Source: Salinibacterium sp. NK8237 (GTDB lineage Bacteria; Actinomycetota; Actinomycetes; Actinomycetales; Microbacteriaceae). From it: a stretch of DNA of 64,000 nucleotides. The translations under genes were made by a program, and so were the position numbers. Shown here piece after piece: positions 23,763 through 32,846 of this stretch. The notes under the pieces were generated by a model. The model was not told the DNA's origin. It worked only from the letters and a program-made list of their open reading frames with translations, and searched no databases. The stretch spans positions 682,001 to 746,000 of the forward strand of contig NZ_JADYWE010000001.1 in assembly GCF_015864955.1 (NCBI RefSeq), in the 5' to 3' direction. Positions within the stretch are counted from its first letter, which is position 1; each line of letters begins with the position of its first letter.

Positions 23763-24257
23763 CTAGCGTGCCGCGAGCCGCTCCACTTCACGCGCGATGG
23801 GTGGCAGCACTCGACGCATGTAGCGCCCCCACCACAGTCGAACAATCAGCCACACAATCCAGCCACGGGCCGGTTTGGCGAAAAAGGTGTAGCTCCAGCG
23901 GATGCGCGAACCTGTCGAGCGGTCGTCGAAACGCCATTCAGCTCGGGCACCAGAAACGAGCATCCCGAAGAGTTTCTGAAAGTCGCTGAGTTCGTAGGCA
24001 AACAATTCAGGAGCATCAGCGTCGGTAATCGTTTCGATCACGTGGCCACCGTCGGAGAGAACAAGACGCCTAGAGTGCCCCACTGCGTTCCACGTTCCCG
24101 ACTGCTCGAGCACCGTAACGACCGCTGGCAACGGGCCGAACCGGGGATAAAACTGCCCAGGGTCAAGCGGACCCGAGAACTCATACGCCTGCTGAGCATT
24201 CGTTCGAGTGCGGGCGTGCGCGGTTGCCGTCACTCCACGCTTAACGGCGCGAGTCAT
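23763..24257 (-). CDS. SRPBCC-like protein downstream of zwf
   Basis: A 164-residue START/SRPBCC-type protein. It begins MTRAVKRGVTATAHARTRT and has FYPRFGPLPAVVTVLEQSG, HVIETITDADAPELFAYE and RIRWSYTFFAKPARG, followed by a hydrophobic helix near WIVWLIVRLWWGRYM. ATG 24257 overlaps the zwf stop as ATGA and is preferred to GTG 24269. The ligand is unknown; the C-terminal hydrophobic helix may bind the membrane. Confidence 0.8.
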   Translation of the reverse strand: MTRAVKRGVTATAHARTRTNAQQAYEFSGPLDPGQFYPRFGPLPAVVTVLEQSGTWNAVGHSRRLVLSDGGHVIETITDADAPELFAYELSDFQKLFGMLVSGARAEWRFDDRSTGSRIRWSYTFFAKPARGWIVWLIVRLWWGRYMRRVLPPIAREVERLAAR

Positions 24258-25621
24258 GCGGATTTCCACGATTCAGGACCGGGCGAGCCTGCCGGATACT
24301 CCTCAAGGGGAACCTGATTGTTGCGGAAAGCGTCGATCACGGGAGCGACTATTCGCCAGCACTGCTCGGCAACATCGCCCCGCACCGAGAGCACCGGGTC
24401 GCCATCGACGAGAGAGGCAATGACTTCGCCATAGGCGCTCATAGCCGGATCGCCAAGGGTTGTCGTCAGTTGCGTACGGTCGAGAGTGAAGGGGTCGCCA
24501 GCACCGTTCACGATGAGATCAAGTTCAAGAGTGGCCGGCTTGATCGAGATGGTGAGCTTCGCAGGATCTTCGCTGCCCGTGAGCCCGTAAGGAAGGTGTG
24601 GCACGGGCGCAAACGTGATCACGATGTCTTGGCGAGCTTTGCCAATGGCCTTGCCCGAACGCAGCACGAACGGCACGCCAGCCCAACGCCAGTTATCGAT
24701 CTCGAACGTCACTTCAGCCAAAGTCTCTGTGCCGAGATCAGGATTCACACCATCTTCGTCAACGTAAGCCGGAAGAGTGCGGTCGCCGATCGTGCCCGCC
24801 GTGTAGCGCGCCCGCCGAGCGCACGTGCCATCTGCCGTCTGCACTCGCGTTGCTCGAAGCACCTGAGCCATTGACCCCCGCAGATCTTCTGCGCTCACAC
24901 TCGCCGGCGGTTCCATCGCCGTGAGCGCCATGACAAGAAGCAAGTGGCTCTGAATCATGTCAACAACAGCACCGGCGCGATCGTAGTACCCGGCGCGGCC
25001 TTCGAGCGCGAGTGCCTCATCAAAAATCAACTCAACTTTTGCCACATTGGGCGCCGCCAACAGCGGCTCAAAAACGCGGTTCGCGAATCGCAAACCGATG
25101 AGGTTCAGCACCGTCGACTTGCCCAAGAAGTGGTCAACTCGAAAAATCTGCTGCTCAGGCACAATCGTCTGCAGCACTCGATTCAGATCGCGGGCGCTTG
25201 CCTCATCACTTCCGAATGGCTTCTCGAGGGCCAACACAATCCCCTCGGGCAAATCGAATGTCGCCAATACCGAAACAACCTGTTGGGCGATTGCGGGAGG
25301 CAGCGCAAAGTACAGCGCGACACGGCCGGTAGCCGATTCGATCACCTGGCGCACTTGCTGCGCGTTGGTGACGTCGGCCTGCACGTAGTGCGCTGCACTG
25401 GCCACGGCGTCGGCAGCAGACGAAGCCTGAGTCGCAAACGACGCCGCAACGCGCTTCTGCCAAGCCGCGTCATCCATTTCTTGACGATCAACGCCAATCA
25501 GAGCGAGCGTTGTGGCTTCACCACTGGCCAGATACGACGCAAGGCCGGGCAACAGCAGGCGGGACGTGAGGTCTCCGCCTGCACCCAAGATGATCAGTGT
25601 GTCAATCCGTGCCGTCATCAT
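24254..25621 (-). CDS. zwf: Glucose-6-phosphate dehydrogenase, short variant
   Basis: Oxidises glucose-6-phosphate to 6-phosphogluconolactone with NADP, the entry to the oxidative pentose phosphate path. The nucleotide-binding motif reads GAGGDLTSR (canonical is GASGDLAKR), and the substrate motif RVDHFLGKSTVLNLIGLRFAN corresponds to RIDHYLGKE. The length of 455 residues is shorter than the usual 490-510. The usual partners tal, tkt, opcA and pgl are not nearby, so this may be a second, specialised Zwf. It has two consecutive ATG starts (25621, 25618). Confidence 0.88.
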   Translation of the reverse strand: MMTARIDTLIILGAGGDLTSRLLLPGLASYLASGEATTLALIGVDRQEMDDAAWQKRVAASFATQASSAADAVASAAHYVQADVTNAQQVRQVIESATGRVALYFALPPAIAQQVVSVLATFDLPEGIVLALEKPFGSDEASARDLNRVLQTIVPEQQIFRVDHFLGKSTVLNLIGLRFANRVFEPLLAAPNVAKVELIFDEALALEGRAGYYDRAGAVVDMIQSHLLLVMALTAMEPPASVSAEDLRGSMAQVLRATRVQTADGTCARRARYTAGTIGDRTLPAYVDEDGVNPDLGTETLAEVTFEIDNWRWAGVPFVLRSGKAIGKARQDIVITFAPVPHLPYGLTGSEDPAKLTISIKPATLELDLIVNGAGDPFTLDRTQLTTTLGDPAMSAYGEVIASLVDGDPVLSVRGDVAEQCWRIVAPVIDAFRNNQVPLEEYPAGSPGPESWKSA

Positions 25622-25653
25622 GCACTCTCTGCTCGATACTGCTGAAGGTCGTG

Positions 25654-26280
25654 CTACTTCGTTTCGCTCATGCCACTATCACCATCGACGCTCGGCGGCT
25701 GCTGAGTCGAAACGGCGGTAGCTGATGCCGTGGCGGTGACCCCAGCAAATTTGGACGCTGATCCGCGACGTGACCACGCCATCCACCACCACACGGCAGC
25801 GCCGACGATGGCAGAGCCGAGGATGCCCACGAGCGGGCCGAGAAGAACCGTGCCACCGACAGCCGAGTCAGTGACATTCGCGGCGACCGTGAGGTAGACC
25901 GCGAAGAGCGGAACGTCGAGCAACGCAACGATGCCGAGGGACTGGAATGTGACCTGCCAAGGCTTGCGAACCGCACCACGCTTGAGCAAGAACATGCTGC
26001 CGAACGCGGCGAGCGCCACCAAGAGCAGAGCGACAATACCCATCACGATGATGACGGTGCCGATCACGCCGCCTGCTCCACTCACAAAATCGCGCACTGC
26101 GGGAACATCGCCAAAGAGCCCGCTCAGGCTCGAAGCTGTGCCGCCGAGGAGCAAGGTGAGCCCGCCACCGACAGCAACGAAGCCAAGCATGAGCCAACCA
26201 ATAGAGAACACGGCGTGCGATAGCGCGCCCGCGACAAGAGAATAACCCCGCTGTGCACTGGTGAGCTGCGCTTTTTGCAT
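25654..26280 (-). CDS. Multi-pass membrane protein, function unknown
   Basis: A 208-residue protein with about five hydrophobic segments, including SIGWLMLGFVAVGGGLTLLL, VIGTVIIVMGIVALLLVALA, SLGIVALLDVPLFAVYLTVA and GPLVGILGSAIVGAAVWWW. The C-terminal 40 residues are polar and disordered. There are no clear catalytic or binding motifs. It is divergent from the 26427 gene with about 146 bases between. Confidence 0.78.
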   Translation of the reverse strand: MQKAQLTSAQRGYSLVAGALSHAVFSIGWLMLGFVAVGGGLTLLLGGTASSLSGLFGDVPAVRDFVSGAGGVIGTVIIVMGIVALLLVALAAFGSMFLLKRGAVRKPWQVTFQSLGIVALLDVPLFAVYLTVAANVTDSAVGGTVLLGPLVGILGSAIVGAAVWWWMAWSRRGSASKFAGVTATASATAVSTQQPPSVDGDSGMSETK

Positions 26281-26426
26281 GGTTCGACGTTAGCGCAGCG
26301 GTACGACGAACGTGGAAATTCTGGGCAATCAAACGCACAGCCCGAAAAACCGTCGTGGCACCAAAACGCGGGTGATTTGGGCGCTTTGCACGACAAGAAG
26401 GTCCGAGAGTCGCTACGGTTTGGAAT

Positions 26427-26867
26427 ATGAAATCGTGGAGGGACGCGCTCAACGCCGAGCAGCAGGCTGACGTTGATCGAATTCTCGACTCTGCGCTCAA
26501 TGTGGCACGCGGCCATTTGAGCCATGCGAGTGAATTCATGACGTTCGCGCTGATGACGGATGCCAGCGGCCGAGTGCTCGAGATGACTGCCGATGAGGCG
26601 CTGAAGAAGAAGCACTTGGATGCCGAGAAACTCATCGCCCAGACCGTGACTCAGCTGCGCCAATTGGCCGCGCTATCTCGCTGCAGCGCCATCATCTCGA
26701 ACACGCGAGTTGCGTCGCTCAAATCCGACGCGATTGAAGTGAGAATCGAGCACAAAGCGGGCGCCGCACTCATGGTCTTGCTCCCGTATACGCGAGCCAG
26801 ATTCACGGGTGCCCTGACTTTCGGCGATCTCAAGCTGTATTCGCACACCGCTGAAATCTGGGTATAA
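26427..26867 (+). CDS. Hypothetical cytoplasmic protein
   Basis: A 146-residue protein that starts MKSWRDALNAEQQADVDRIL with a helical N-terminal region and continues with a strand-rich C-terminal half ending LYSHTAEIWV. It has a single cysteine (ALSRCSAI). The segment FALMTDASGRVLEMTADEA suggests a mixed alpha/beta fold. No known family was recognised, and no ribosome site is evident. It is followed by the thioredoxin-like gene after 58 bases. Confidence 0.65.
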   Translation: MKSWRDALNAEQQADVDRILDSALNVARGHLSHASEFMTFALMTDASGRVLEMTADEALKKKHLDAEKLIAQTVTQLRQLAALSRCSAIISNTRVASLKSDAIEVRIEHKAGAALMVLLPYTRARFTGALTFGDLKLYSHTAEIWV

Positions 26868-26925
26868 CCAGAGAAACTTCGCCACTCGCGGAAGTTTTCT
26901 GAGGCTCCGTGCGTTACTGGATGGC

Positions 26926-27426
26926 ATGAACAAGCGAATTATCGCGGTCATTGTTGCTCTTGCCGTCGTTGTGATTGCAGCAGTTTCGATCGTCGCAGCC
27001 CAGAATCCGAACAGCTCGGACGAGTCGACTGCCACCGACAGCACGTCTCAGAGCGCTGAGAGCTCGAGCGACTCCGGCGCCGAAGCCGAGGACGTTGTTG
27101 CTGTCGAGAACGACGGTGGCGGCTCCTACGTCGACTACAGCCCCTCGGCTGTTGCAGATGCCGATGGTCGCGTCATCCTGTTCTTCCACGCCACCTGGTG
27201 CCCCCAGTGCGTCTCGGCCGATGGCGACATCACGGCGTCAGGTGTTCCGTCGGGCATCACGATCGTGAAGGTCGACTACGACACCAACCAAGATCTGCGA
27301 GCCGAATACGGTGTTACTCAGCAGACGACGTTTGTTGAGGTCGATTCCAACGGCGAAAAGGTACAAGAAAACTTTGTTGCAACCGTCGAACCCACGTTGA
27401 ACGCGGTTCTCACCGCCCTCGGCTAA
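26926..27426 (+). CDS. Membrane-anchored thioredoxin-like protein
   Basis: A 166-residue protein with an N-terminal membrane anchor (IIAVIVALAVVVIAAVSIVAA), a Ser/Glu-rich linker, and a thioredoxin domain from about residue 75 with the redox site CPQC at 92-95 in FFHATWCPQC. The cis-Pro loop position reads VTQQTTFVEV, so the cis-Pro is not conserved. Together with the next gene, a CcdA-like transmembrane electron carrier, it probably makes an extracytoplasmic reducing system. Confidence 0.85.
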   Translation: MNKRIIAVIVALAVVVIAAVSIVAAQNPNSSDESTATDSTSQSAESSSDSGAEAEDVVAVENDGGGSYVDYSPSAVADADGRVILFFHATWCPQCVSADGDITASGVPSGITIVKVDYDTNQDLRAEYGVTQQTTFVEVDSNGEKVQENFVATVEPTLNAVLTALG

Positions 27427-27432
27427 CCCCCG

Positions 27433-28182
27433 ATGCTCAGCCTGATTCTGCTCTCGTTTGTGGCGGGAGTTCTGACGGTTGCCGCGCCCTGCGTGCTGCC
27501 GCTGTTGCCGGTCATCGTTGGCGGCTCGATCGCGCGCACCAGCAGTGACTCCACGGTGGCTGAACGCCAGTGGTTCCGCCCCGTTGTCATTGCGGTGAGC
27601 CTCGCCGGCTCAGTGATTATCTTCACGTTGCTGCTCAAAGCAACGACAGCCCTGCTAGGGATCCCGCAGCTGGTGTGGCAGATCATTGCCGGCGGCATCC
27701 TGATCATCTTCGGCCTCACGCTGGTATTCCCCGCTCTCTGGGAGCGCTTTATGCTCGCCACGGGCATCCAAAATCGGGCAAACGCCGTGATGAACCGTTC
27801 ATATTCACGCGGCGGCCTTGGCGGCGATGTGATGCTCGGTGCAGCACTCGGCCCGACCTTCAGCAGCTGCTCTCCCACCTATGCGCTCATCTTGGCGACA
27901 GTGTTGCCGGTCTCGTTTGCCGAGGGCCTGCTCTACATCGTCGTATACGCCATCGGCCTCGCCGTCGCGCTGCTCATGATCGCGTTCCTCGGTCAGGCAT
28001 TCGCTCGCAAACTCGGCTGGCTCGCTAACCCCAACGGCGTCTTCAAGCGCGTGATCGGCATCATTCTGTTGGTCGTGGGTCTCGCCGTCATCCTGGGTCT
28101 CGATAAGCAGTTCCAGAGCTATGTGCTCGAGCAGGGCTGGTACGACCCGATTCAACGGTTCGAAGAGAGCATTACCGGCTAG
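27433..28182 (+). CDS. CcdA/DsbD-type membrane electron transfer protein
   Basis: A 249-residue protein with six or seven helices that carries reducing power across the membrane to extracytoplasmic thioredoxin-like proteins. The first helix has AAPCVLPLLPVIVGGS with the Cys-Val-Leu-Pro motif; the second redox half has GAALGPTFSSCSPTYALI. The start is only 6 bases after the thioredoxin-like gene, so the pair is an operon. The remaining cytochrome c maturation genes (ccsA, resB) are not in this window. Confidence 0.9.
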   Translation: MLSLILLSFVAGVLTVAAPCVLPLLPVIVGGSIARTSSDSTVAERQWFRPVVIAVSLAGSVIIFTLLLKATTALLGIPQLVWQIIAGGILIIFGLTLVFPALWERFMLATGIQNRANAVMNRSYSRGGLGGDVMLGAALGPTFSSCSPTYALILATVLPVSFAEGLLYIVVYAIGLAVALLMIAFLGQAFARKLGWLANPNGVFKRVIGIILLVVGLAVILGLDKQFQSYVLEQGWYDPIQRFEESITG

Positions 28183-28229
28183 TCGCTCTGAGAGTAGGCT
28201 TCGGTGACCGTTATCGACCGGAGGTTGCC

Positions 28230-28649
28230 ATGGTTCCCGAAATTAACTACATCGCCGTCATCCTTGCGACGCTATCGAGCATGATCGTCGGCACCATTTG
28301 GTATTCCCCGCGCGTATTTGGCAACTACTGGATGAAGGCAGCCAACGTCACCCCCAGCGGCAACACTGCGGATGCCGTTCGACCCATTGTGGTCACCGTC
28401 ATCGTGAGTTTCTTCACAGCCTGGATTCTTGCCGGCGCCGCCTTCATCGCCTCTGACTTTTATGGCGGAAGCTTCTTTCTCAACACGGTCTTGACGAGCA
28501 TCGTGTTGTGGGGTGGCTTCACCGCGGCCCGCTTCATTACTCACGACCAGTTCGATGGTCGCCCCAACGGCCTCACCGTATTGAACGTGAGCCACGAGTT
28601 CGTGACGATTGTGGTTATGGCGATCATCATCGGGGTGTGGCCGGCGTAA
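28230..28649 (+). CDS. DUF1761 membrane protein
   Basis: A 139-residue protein with four membrane helices. It begins MVPEINYIAVILATLSSMIV and has the family pattern GTIWYSPRVFGNYWMK, followed by AWILAGAAFIA, TVLTSIVLWGGFTAAR and VIMAIIIGVW-like helices. The role is unknown. A GGAGG site lies a few bases before ATG 28230. It converges on the DUF1905 gene with a gap of 64 bases. Confidence 0.85.
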   Translation: MVPEINYIAVILATLSSMIVGTIWYSPRVFGNYWMKAANVTPSGNTADAVRPIVVTVIVSFFTAWILAGAAFIASDFYGGSFFLNTVLTSIVLWGGFTAARFITHDQFDGRPNGLTVLNVSHEFVTIVVMAIIIGVWPA

Positions 28650-28713
28650 CTGCTCTTTGGCACTGCAGCAACCCCAAGAGCCCTGCAACGGCTACCACTC
28701 GCGCTACAAACCG

Positions 28714-29010
28714 CTAGATGAGCTGGATCGACACGTGCACCTGGTCACCGAGCTCTAAACCCTCAGCGCGGCGCACAGCGGCCTTGACGGGAAGAAAGAA
28801 GCTGTCGTCCGCACTGCTGTTGGGAAAGATCGACGTCGTCCACGTGGTGGCGCCAATAGTGACCTCTACTGCGACCGCACCGAACCCCCGCGGCGGTGAC
28901 GGGATCTCTTTAACGTCGGCTCCGACATCCGGCGGCACCTGCACAAAATACACGCTGGGCTTTGACGACCACGGGGTGATCTCAGACGTGAACTCGAACT
29001 CGGGCTTCAT
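28714..29010 (-). CDS. DUF1905 protein
   Basis: A 98-residue small beta-barrel-like protein with the family pattern FEFTSEITPW, YFVQVPPDVGADVKEI, RGFGAVAVEVTIGATTWTTS, and DSFFLPVKAAVRRAEGL. Its biological role is unknown. The start is ATG 29010. Confidence 0.85.
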   Translation of the reverse strand: MKPEFEFTSEITPWSSKPSVYFVQVPPDVGADVKEIPSPPRGFGAVAVEVTIGATTWTTSIFPNSSADDSFFLPVKAAVRRAEGLELGDQVHVSIQLI

Positions 29011-29065
29011 ACGTTGAGCGTACTCGCCGCCCTGCCCAACGGGCTGGCCGCAGGACGTTCGCTAA

Positions 29066-30094
29066 CTATTGCTCGACGGACTTCACAAAGGCGACCGTCG
29101 AGTCGAAGGCCGAACGGGCATCCTCAAAATCAAGGTGAAACTGGTACTCGTGCGGCAGCTGCTCGGCCTGATCGTCGGCATAGAAAACGCGGGTCGTCTC
29201 GACGCCAAGCGTGTCGAGGGCATCAGCGAACGCCACTGACTGCGACGGGGTGAGCGGATCAGCGTTGCCGCCGGAGATCCACGTGCTCGGAAAGTCAGCA
29301 GTGACATCGTCAATGACCGACATCTCGTCGCCACCGGGCTGATCAGACCAGTCCTTGTCGCCGATGTACGCCCATAACGCGATGCGGAAACCCCAACCGC
29401 CAAGCCCCGGAGCATTGGGGATGCCGCTGACGTCATAGATGCCGCAATTGAGGATGACCCCGCTCAGTTGGTCAGCGCTCAGGGTTGGTGTGAGCCCGAG
29501 CGTCGTCGCATAGCTGGGGTTCGTGATGGCCGTGGCGAGTTGGGCACTGAGCTGCGAACCAGCAGAGTCTCCCGCGAACACGATGTTGTCGGGATCGATG
29601 CGGAGCCGCTCCGCGTTATCGACGAGGTAGCCCATCGCGTCGTTCAGCTGAGTGAGCGCCGTGGGGTAGATCGCATCGGGAGCCACTGTGTAGTTCACCG
29701 CGACAACAGTGAATCCCTCGGCGGCCAGATTGCGGGCGTAGGGGGTGATGTTCGACTTGTCGCCCGAGATCCAGGCACCGCCATGAATCCAGACGACGGT
29801 AGTGAGGGGACCGGATGACGCAGCCGGAGAGTAGACATCGAGCGAGGTCTCCGCGCCCTCATCGCCGTACACCTCATCCAGCGTCGCGGTGAGGGGAACC
29901 GTCGTGGCGTGGCCGTCCATCTCGGCGATAACTTTGGAGGCATCGGCCTCGAACATCGCCCGGATGAGCAGTGCAGCGGGCCAGGGGCTCAGTGTCCAGA
30001 CGAGAGCAGCAATGATGCCGAGAGACAGCGCGACTAAGCCGATCTGACTCGAGCGACGTTTAATCCAGGGACGTGGCTCGGTTGTGCGACTCAT
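29066..30094 (-). CDS. Alpha/beta hydrolase, HSL-type esterase, membrane-anchored
   Basis: A 342-residue protein with an N-terminal membrane helix (residues 17-40) and a hormone-sensitive-lipase-like esterase domain. The oxyanion motif HGGAW is in VVWIHGGAWISGD, and the nucleophile elbow is GDSAG in VFAGDSAGSQLSAQ. A possible catalytic Asp lies in GGNADPLTPSQS and a His near LPHEYQF. The natural substrate is unknown. It is transcribed alone; its upstream region runs toward the OsmC terminator. Confidence 0.88.
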   Translation of the reverse strand: MSRTTEPRPWIKRRSSQIGLVALSLGIIAALVWTLSPWPAALLIRAMFEADASKVIAEMDGHATTVPLTATLDEVYGDEGAETSLDVYSPAASSGPLTTVVWIHGGAWISGDKSNITPYARNLAAEGFTVVAVNYTVAPDAIYPTALTQLNDAMGYLVDNAERLRIDPDNIVFAGDSAGSQLSAQLATAITNPSYATTLGLTPTLSADQLSGVILNCGIYDVSGIPNAPGLGGWGFRIALWAYIGDKDWSDQPGGDEMSVIDDVTADFPSTWISGGNADPLTPSQSVAFADALDTLGVETTRVFYADDQAEQLPHEYQFHLDFEDARSAFDSTVAFVKSVEQ

Positions 30095-30208
30095 ATCTCC
30101 AGCGTAGGGGCGTGCCGAAGCTGGAAGCGCGAAACGGTCTACCCCGTTCGGGGCGGGATTGTGCGGTTGTGCTGCCTGGCAGCGCAGGTCTTAACCGGCA
30201 CGGGTGTT

Positions 30209-30244
30209 AAAAAACTCGACCGGTAGCCTGAGCTACCGGTCGAG
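30209..30244 (-). terminator. Rho-independent terminator after osmC
   Basis: A perfect 13-base stem, CTCGACCGGTAGC with GCTACCGGTCGAG, around a 4-base loop, is followed on the minus strand by six T residues (A run at 30209-30214). It lies 31 bases after the OsmC-type gene. Confidence 0.88.
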
Positions 30245-30274
30245 CATGTCAGAGGGCATCATCATGGGGTGCCC

Positions 30275-30826
30275 TTAGCCTTTTACCACCTGAGTGGTGA
30301 TTGAGGTGGGGTTCGCGAACAGGTCGAGTACGGGGCAGTGGGCGTCGACGGCGTCGCGCAACTCGTCGTAACGTTCCTGCGACTCTGGACCGGTGATGGT
30401 CGCGAAGAGACGGATGGCGCCGAAGCCGTTGCGCACGTTCTCGTCGATTCCGAAGAGGCCGCGAACGTCGAGGTCGCCCTCAGCCTTGACCGAGATGTCA
30501 TCGACTTGGATGTCGAGCGCCTGGGCGTAGAGACGGAAGACGACTACCTGACAGGCGATCAGCGCGCCAAGAGCAATCTCGACGGGGCTCGCGGCAACGT
30601 CATCACCGGCGAGTCCCTCGGGCTCGTCGATGTGGAAAACGTGCTTTCCCGCCTTGAGTACGGTGCCGACAGAGCCAACGCCCTTACCTGTGACGGCGTA
30701 GGTGAGTTCGGCCGCGGCGGGCTTTGCGGCAATTCGCGAGTTCCAGGCAGCGCCGGCAGCGGTGAGTCGGGCTGCACGGTCGGCAGCGAGATCAATGGTC
30801 GTGGTTTCGTTCGTGAGAAGTGTCAT
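30275..30826 (-). CDS. OsmC family protein
   Basis: A 183-residue peroxidase-fold protein. I start at ATG 30826 (MTLLTNETTTIDL). The central part has GAAWNSRIAAKP and VFHIDEPEGLAGDDVAASPVEIALG, then LIACQVVVFRLYAQAL with the reactive-site type Cys, and the end has HCPVLDLFANPT with the second Cys. The two cysteines are the likely redox pair of the OsmC/Ohr family. The organic peroxide substrate is not known. Confidence 0.88.
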   Translation of the reverse strand: MTLLTNETTTIDLAADRAARLTAAGAAWNSRIAAKPAAAELTYAVTGKGVGSVGTVLKAGKHVFHIDEPEGLAGDDVAASPVEIALGALIACQVVVFRLYAQALDIQVDDISVKAEGDLDVRGLFGIDENVRNGFGAIRLFATITGPESQERYDELRDAVDAHCPVLDLFANPTSITTQVVKG

Positions 30827-30906
30827 GCGGCGACGGTAATCGCATTCCACCGCGGTCGCGAGAGCACGCCGTAACACACCGAAATAGTGCTTAACAAAGA
30901 GATTTA

Positions 30907-32292
30907 TTACGTGCGGACTCGCAGCGCGACCGGCACGGATGCGATTGCCACAACCGTCGCCAGACCGAGCGCCGCTACGAAGCCGGCCCCATCCGCGAGG
31001 CCGCCGACGGCAGCGAAAACAAGACCGCTGAAGGCGATCGCAATGGCGCCACCAGCGGCATCCGAAATCGACAACGCAGCGCTATTGAAACCTTGGTCTC
31101 GAGCGCTGGATTGGCTGAGCACGAGGGTCGAGAGCCGCGGAAAGGTGATGCCCATGCCAGCGCCAGCGACGAGCCAGCCGATCGCGGCGACCCACAACGA
31201 GAGCATGAAATACGCGGTGATGAGCTGAGTGGCGATTCCCACGCTGAGCAAGAGTGCGCCCGCAACCACTACGCGCCCATGAGAAACAGATTCCGGAAGG
31301 CGGCCCTGCAGCGCTGAGCCCACCGCCCACGAGACGGCACCGACCGTGAGGATGAGACCCGCGGCCCAGGCGGGCAAACCGTAGCGTTCGTTCAGCAAGT
31401 ACGGCAAATAGACCTCGGTCGAGAAGAAGGCTGCGGCAAAGAAACCGCGCAACACGATCGTGGCGGGCAGCCCGCGTCGGAAGCTCAACGAACCGGTGGG
31501 CAGCAACGGCCGCAGCGCAATGATGACGATCACGAACGCTCCCCCGGCGAGTGGCCAGGCCAGAGCACCTTCCCGTTCACCACCGAGGCTGATGCCCATC
31601 ACTGCCAGCGCGGCAATGATCGCCCAGACCACAGCGCGGCTGCCCGACGACTTCTCGGCAGGTACCACCGGCTGACTCACCAGGATGCGAATAGCAGGCA
31701 GGATCGCGAATGCCGCCGCCAGCACCAGAAACACGACGCCGAAGAAAACCCAGTGCCAGCTGATCTGTTCGGCAACGACGCCAGCAAGAGGCGGACCGAT
31801 CAGCGAGGGCAATACCCACGCCGAGGCGAAGAGCCCAAAGATTTTCGGATGCAACGCCGCCGGATAGAGGCGCGCGACGACCACATACAGCGCAACAATG
31901 AGCCCTCCGGAGCCAAGCCCTTGCAGAAAGCGGCCCGCGATGAAAATACTCATCGTTCCGGCAAAGCCCGCCGCCAGAAGACCGAGTGTGAAGACTGCCA
32001 TGGCCGCGATCAGCGGCTTGGCCGGCCCGGTGCGGTCTGACCACTGACCGGCAAGCACCATTCCGATCACGCTCGCGGCAAGAGTGCTCGAGAACGCGAC
32101 CGAATAGAGCGCCTGACCGTCGAGATCACGACTAATCGTCGGCATGATCGTGGTGACTGCGAGCGTCTCGAAAGCGCCCAAGAAGATCAGAGCAAAGGCC
32201 CCGATCGTTGTCCACAGTAGGTGGGCCGAAAAAATGCTCGTCGGAATAGGGATAGGGCCGGTGGTTGCGCCCATGGGGATGTTGCTTGTCAT
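30907..32292 (-). CDS. MFS transporter, drug-resistance type
   Basis: A 461-residue major facilitator protein with about 14 hydrophobic segments. The MFS motif after helix 2 is GQWSDRTGPAKPLI, and helix 4-5 region RFLQGLGSGGLIVALY resembles the DHA2-type motif. It starts with MTSNIPMGATTGPIPIPT. The regulator is not obvious. The 180-base upstream region holds short inverted repeats (CAAAC/GTTTG at 32425-32446). Substrates cannot be assigned. Confidence 0.88.
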   Translation of the reverse strand: MTSNIPMGATTGPIPIPTSIFSAHLLWTTIGAFALIFLGAFETLAVTTIMPTISRDLDGQALYSVAFSSTLAASVIGMVLAGQWSDRTGPAKPLIAAMAVFTLGLLAAGFAGTMSIFIAGRFLQGLGSGGLIVALYVVVARLYPAALHPKIFGLFASAWVLPSLIGPPLAGVVAEQISWHWVFFGVVFLVLAAAFAILPAIRILVSQPVVPAEKSSGSRAVVWAIIAALAVMGISLGGEREGALAWPLAGGAFVIVIIALRPLLPTGSLSFRRGLPATIVLRGFFAAAFFSTEVYLPYLLNERYGLPAWAAGLILTVGAVSWAVGSALQGRLPESVSHGRVVVAGALLLSVGIATQLITAYFMLSLWVAAIGWLVAGAGMGITFPRLSTLVLSQSSARDQGFNSAALSISDAAGGAIAIAFSGLVFAAVGGLADGAGFVAALGLATVVAIASVPVALRVRT

Positions 32293-32471
32293 GGTGTTGA
32301 GCTCTTCAGTAGTGCGAAGCTACTGCAGACGGAACGGATGGTTCCTCGTCGGTGCGGCGGGTGATCACGCGCTCACACTGGCGGCTGCGGTGCCATTCCA
32401 GTGTATGCCGCCCGCTCTCCAAAACAAACAAATTTGACTAAGTTTGGATGCGGGCGCGATTGCGCGTGCGA

Positions 32472-32804
32472 CTAGGAAATCTCGACGACCGTGCCCTGCC
32501 CCAACTCGTCAGCATCGGCATCCGTGACCACAGCAAAAACGCCGGTCGGGATGCCGGGAAGGTTCGCCACACGATTAGCCACGCCGGTGAGCGTCGACTC
32601 GTCGGCACCCGTGATCACGATGACATAAGCGTCGTTGAACACGTCGCCCTCTTCGACAACGAAAATCTCGCCGCCCTCTTCGAGCTCGTTCGTGAACTCC
32701 ACGAGCGATTCGATCCAAGGGAACCGCGACTCGCCCTCGGCCGCATTGGCGTCGGGGGTAAGCGGTACGTGGATTTCGACAACGAGTTCAGCAGAATCAG
32801 ACAT
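32472..32804 (-). CDS. Hypothetical protein downstream of gatB
   Basis: An acidic 110-residue protein beginning MSDSAELVVEIHVPLTPDA when started at ATG 32804. It contains WIESLVEFTNELEEGGE and a segment FNDAYVIVITGADESTL, suggesting an alpha/beta fold. It is strongly acidic, with few basic residues. It follows gatB after a 42-base gap and may be cotranscribed. No family was recognised. Confidence 0.65.
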   Translation of the reverse strand: MSDSAELVVEIHVPLTPDANAAEGESRFPWIESLVEFTNELEEGGEIFVVEEGDVFNDAYVIVITGADESTLTGVANRVANLPGIPTGVFAVVTDADADELGQGTVVEIS

Positions 32805-32846
32805 GACCACAACGGTACTGCCTGCAACCGACAAGTGCTGCCCGCC

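Noticed and set aside
32425..32446. CAAAC/GTTTG inverted repeat upstream of the MFS gene
   Set aside because: Five-base arms are too short and common to claim an operator, and no regulator gene is adjacent.
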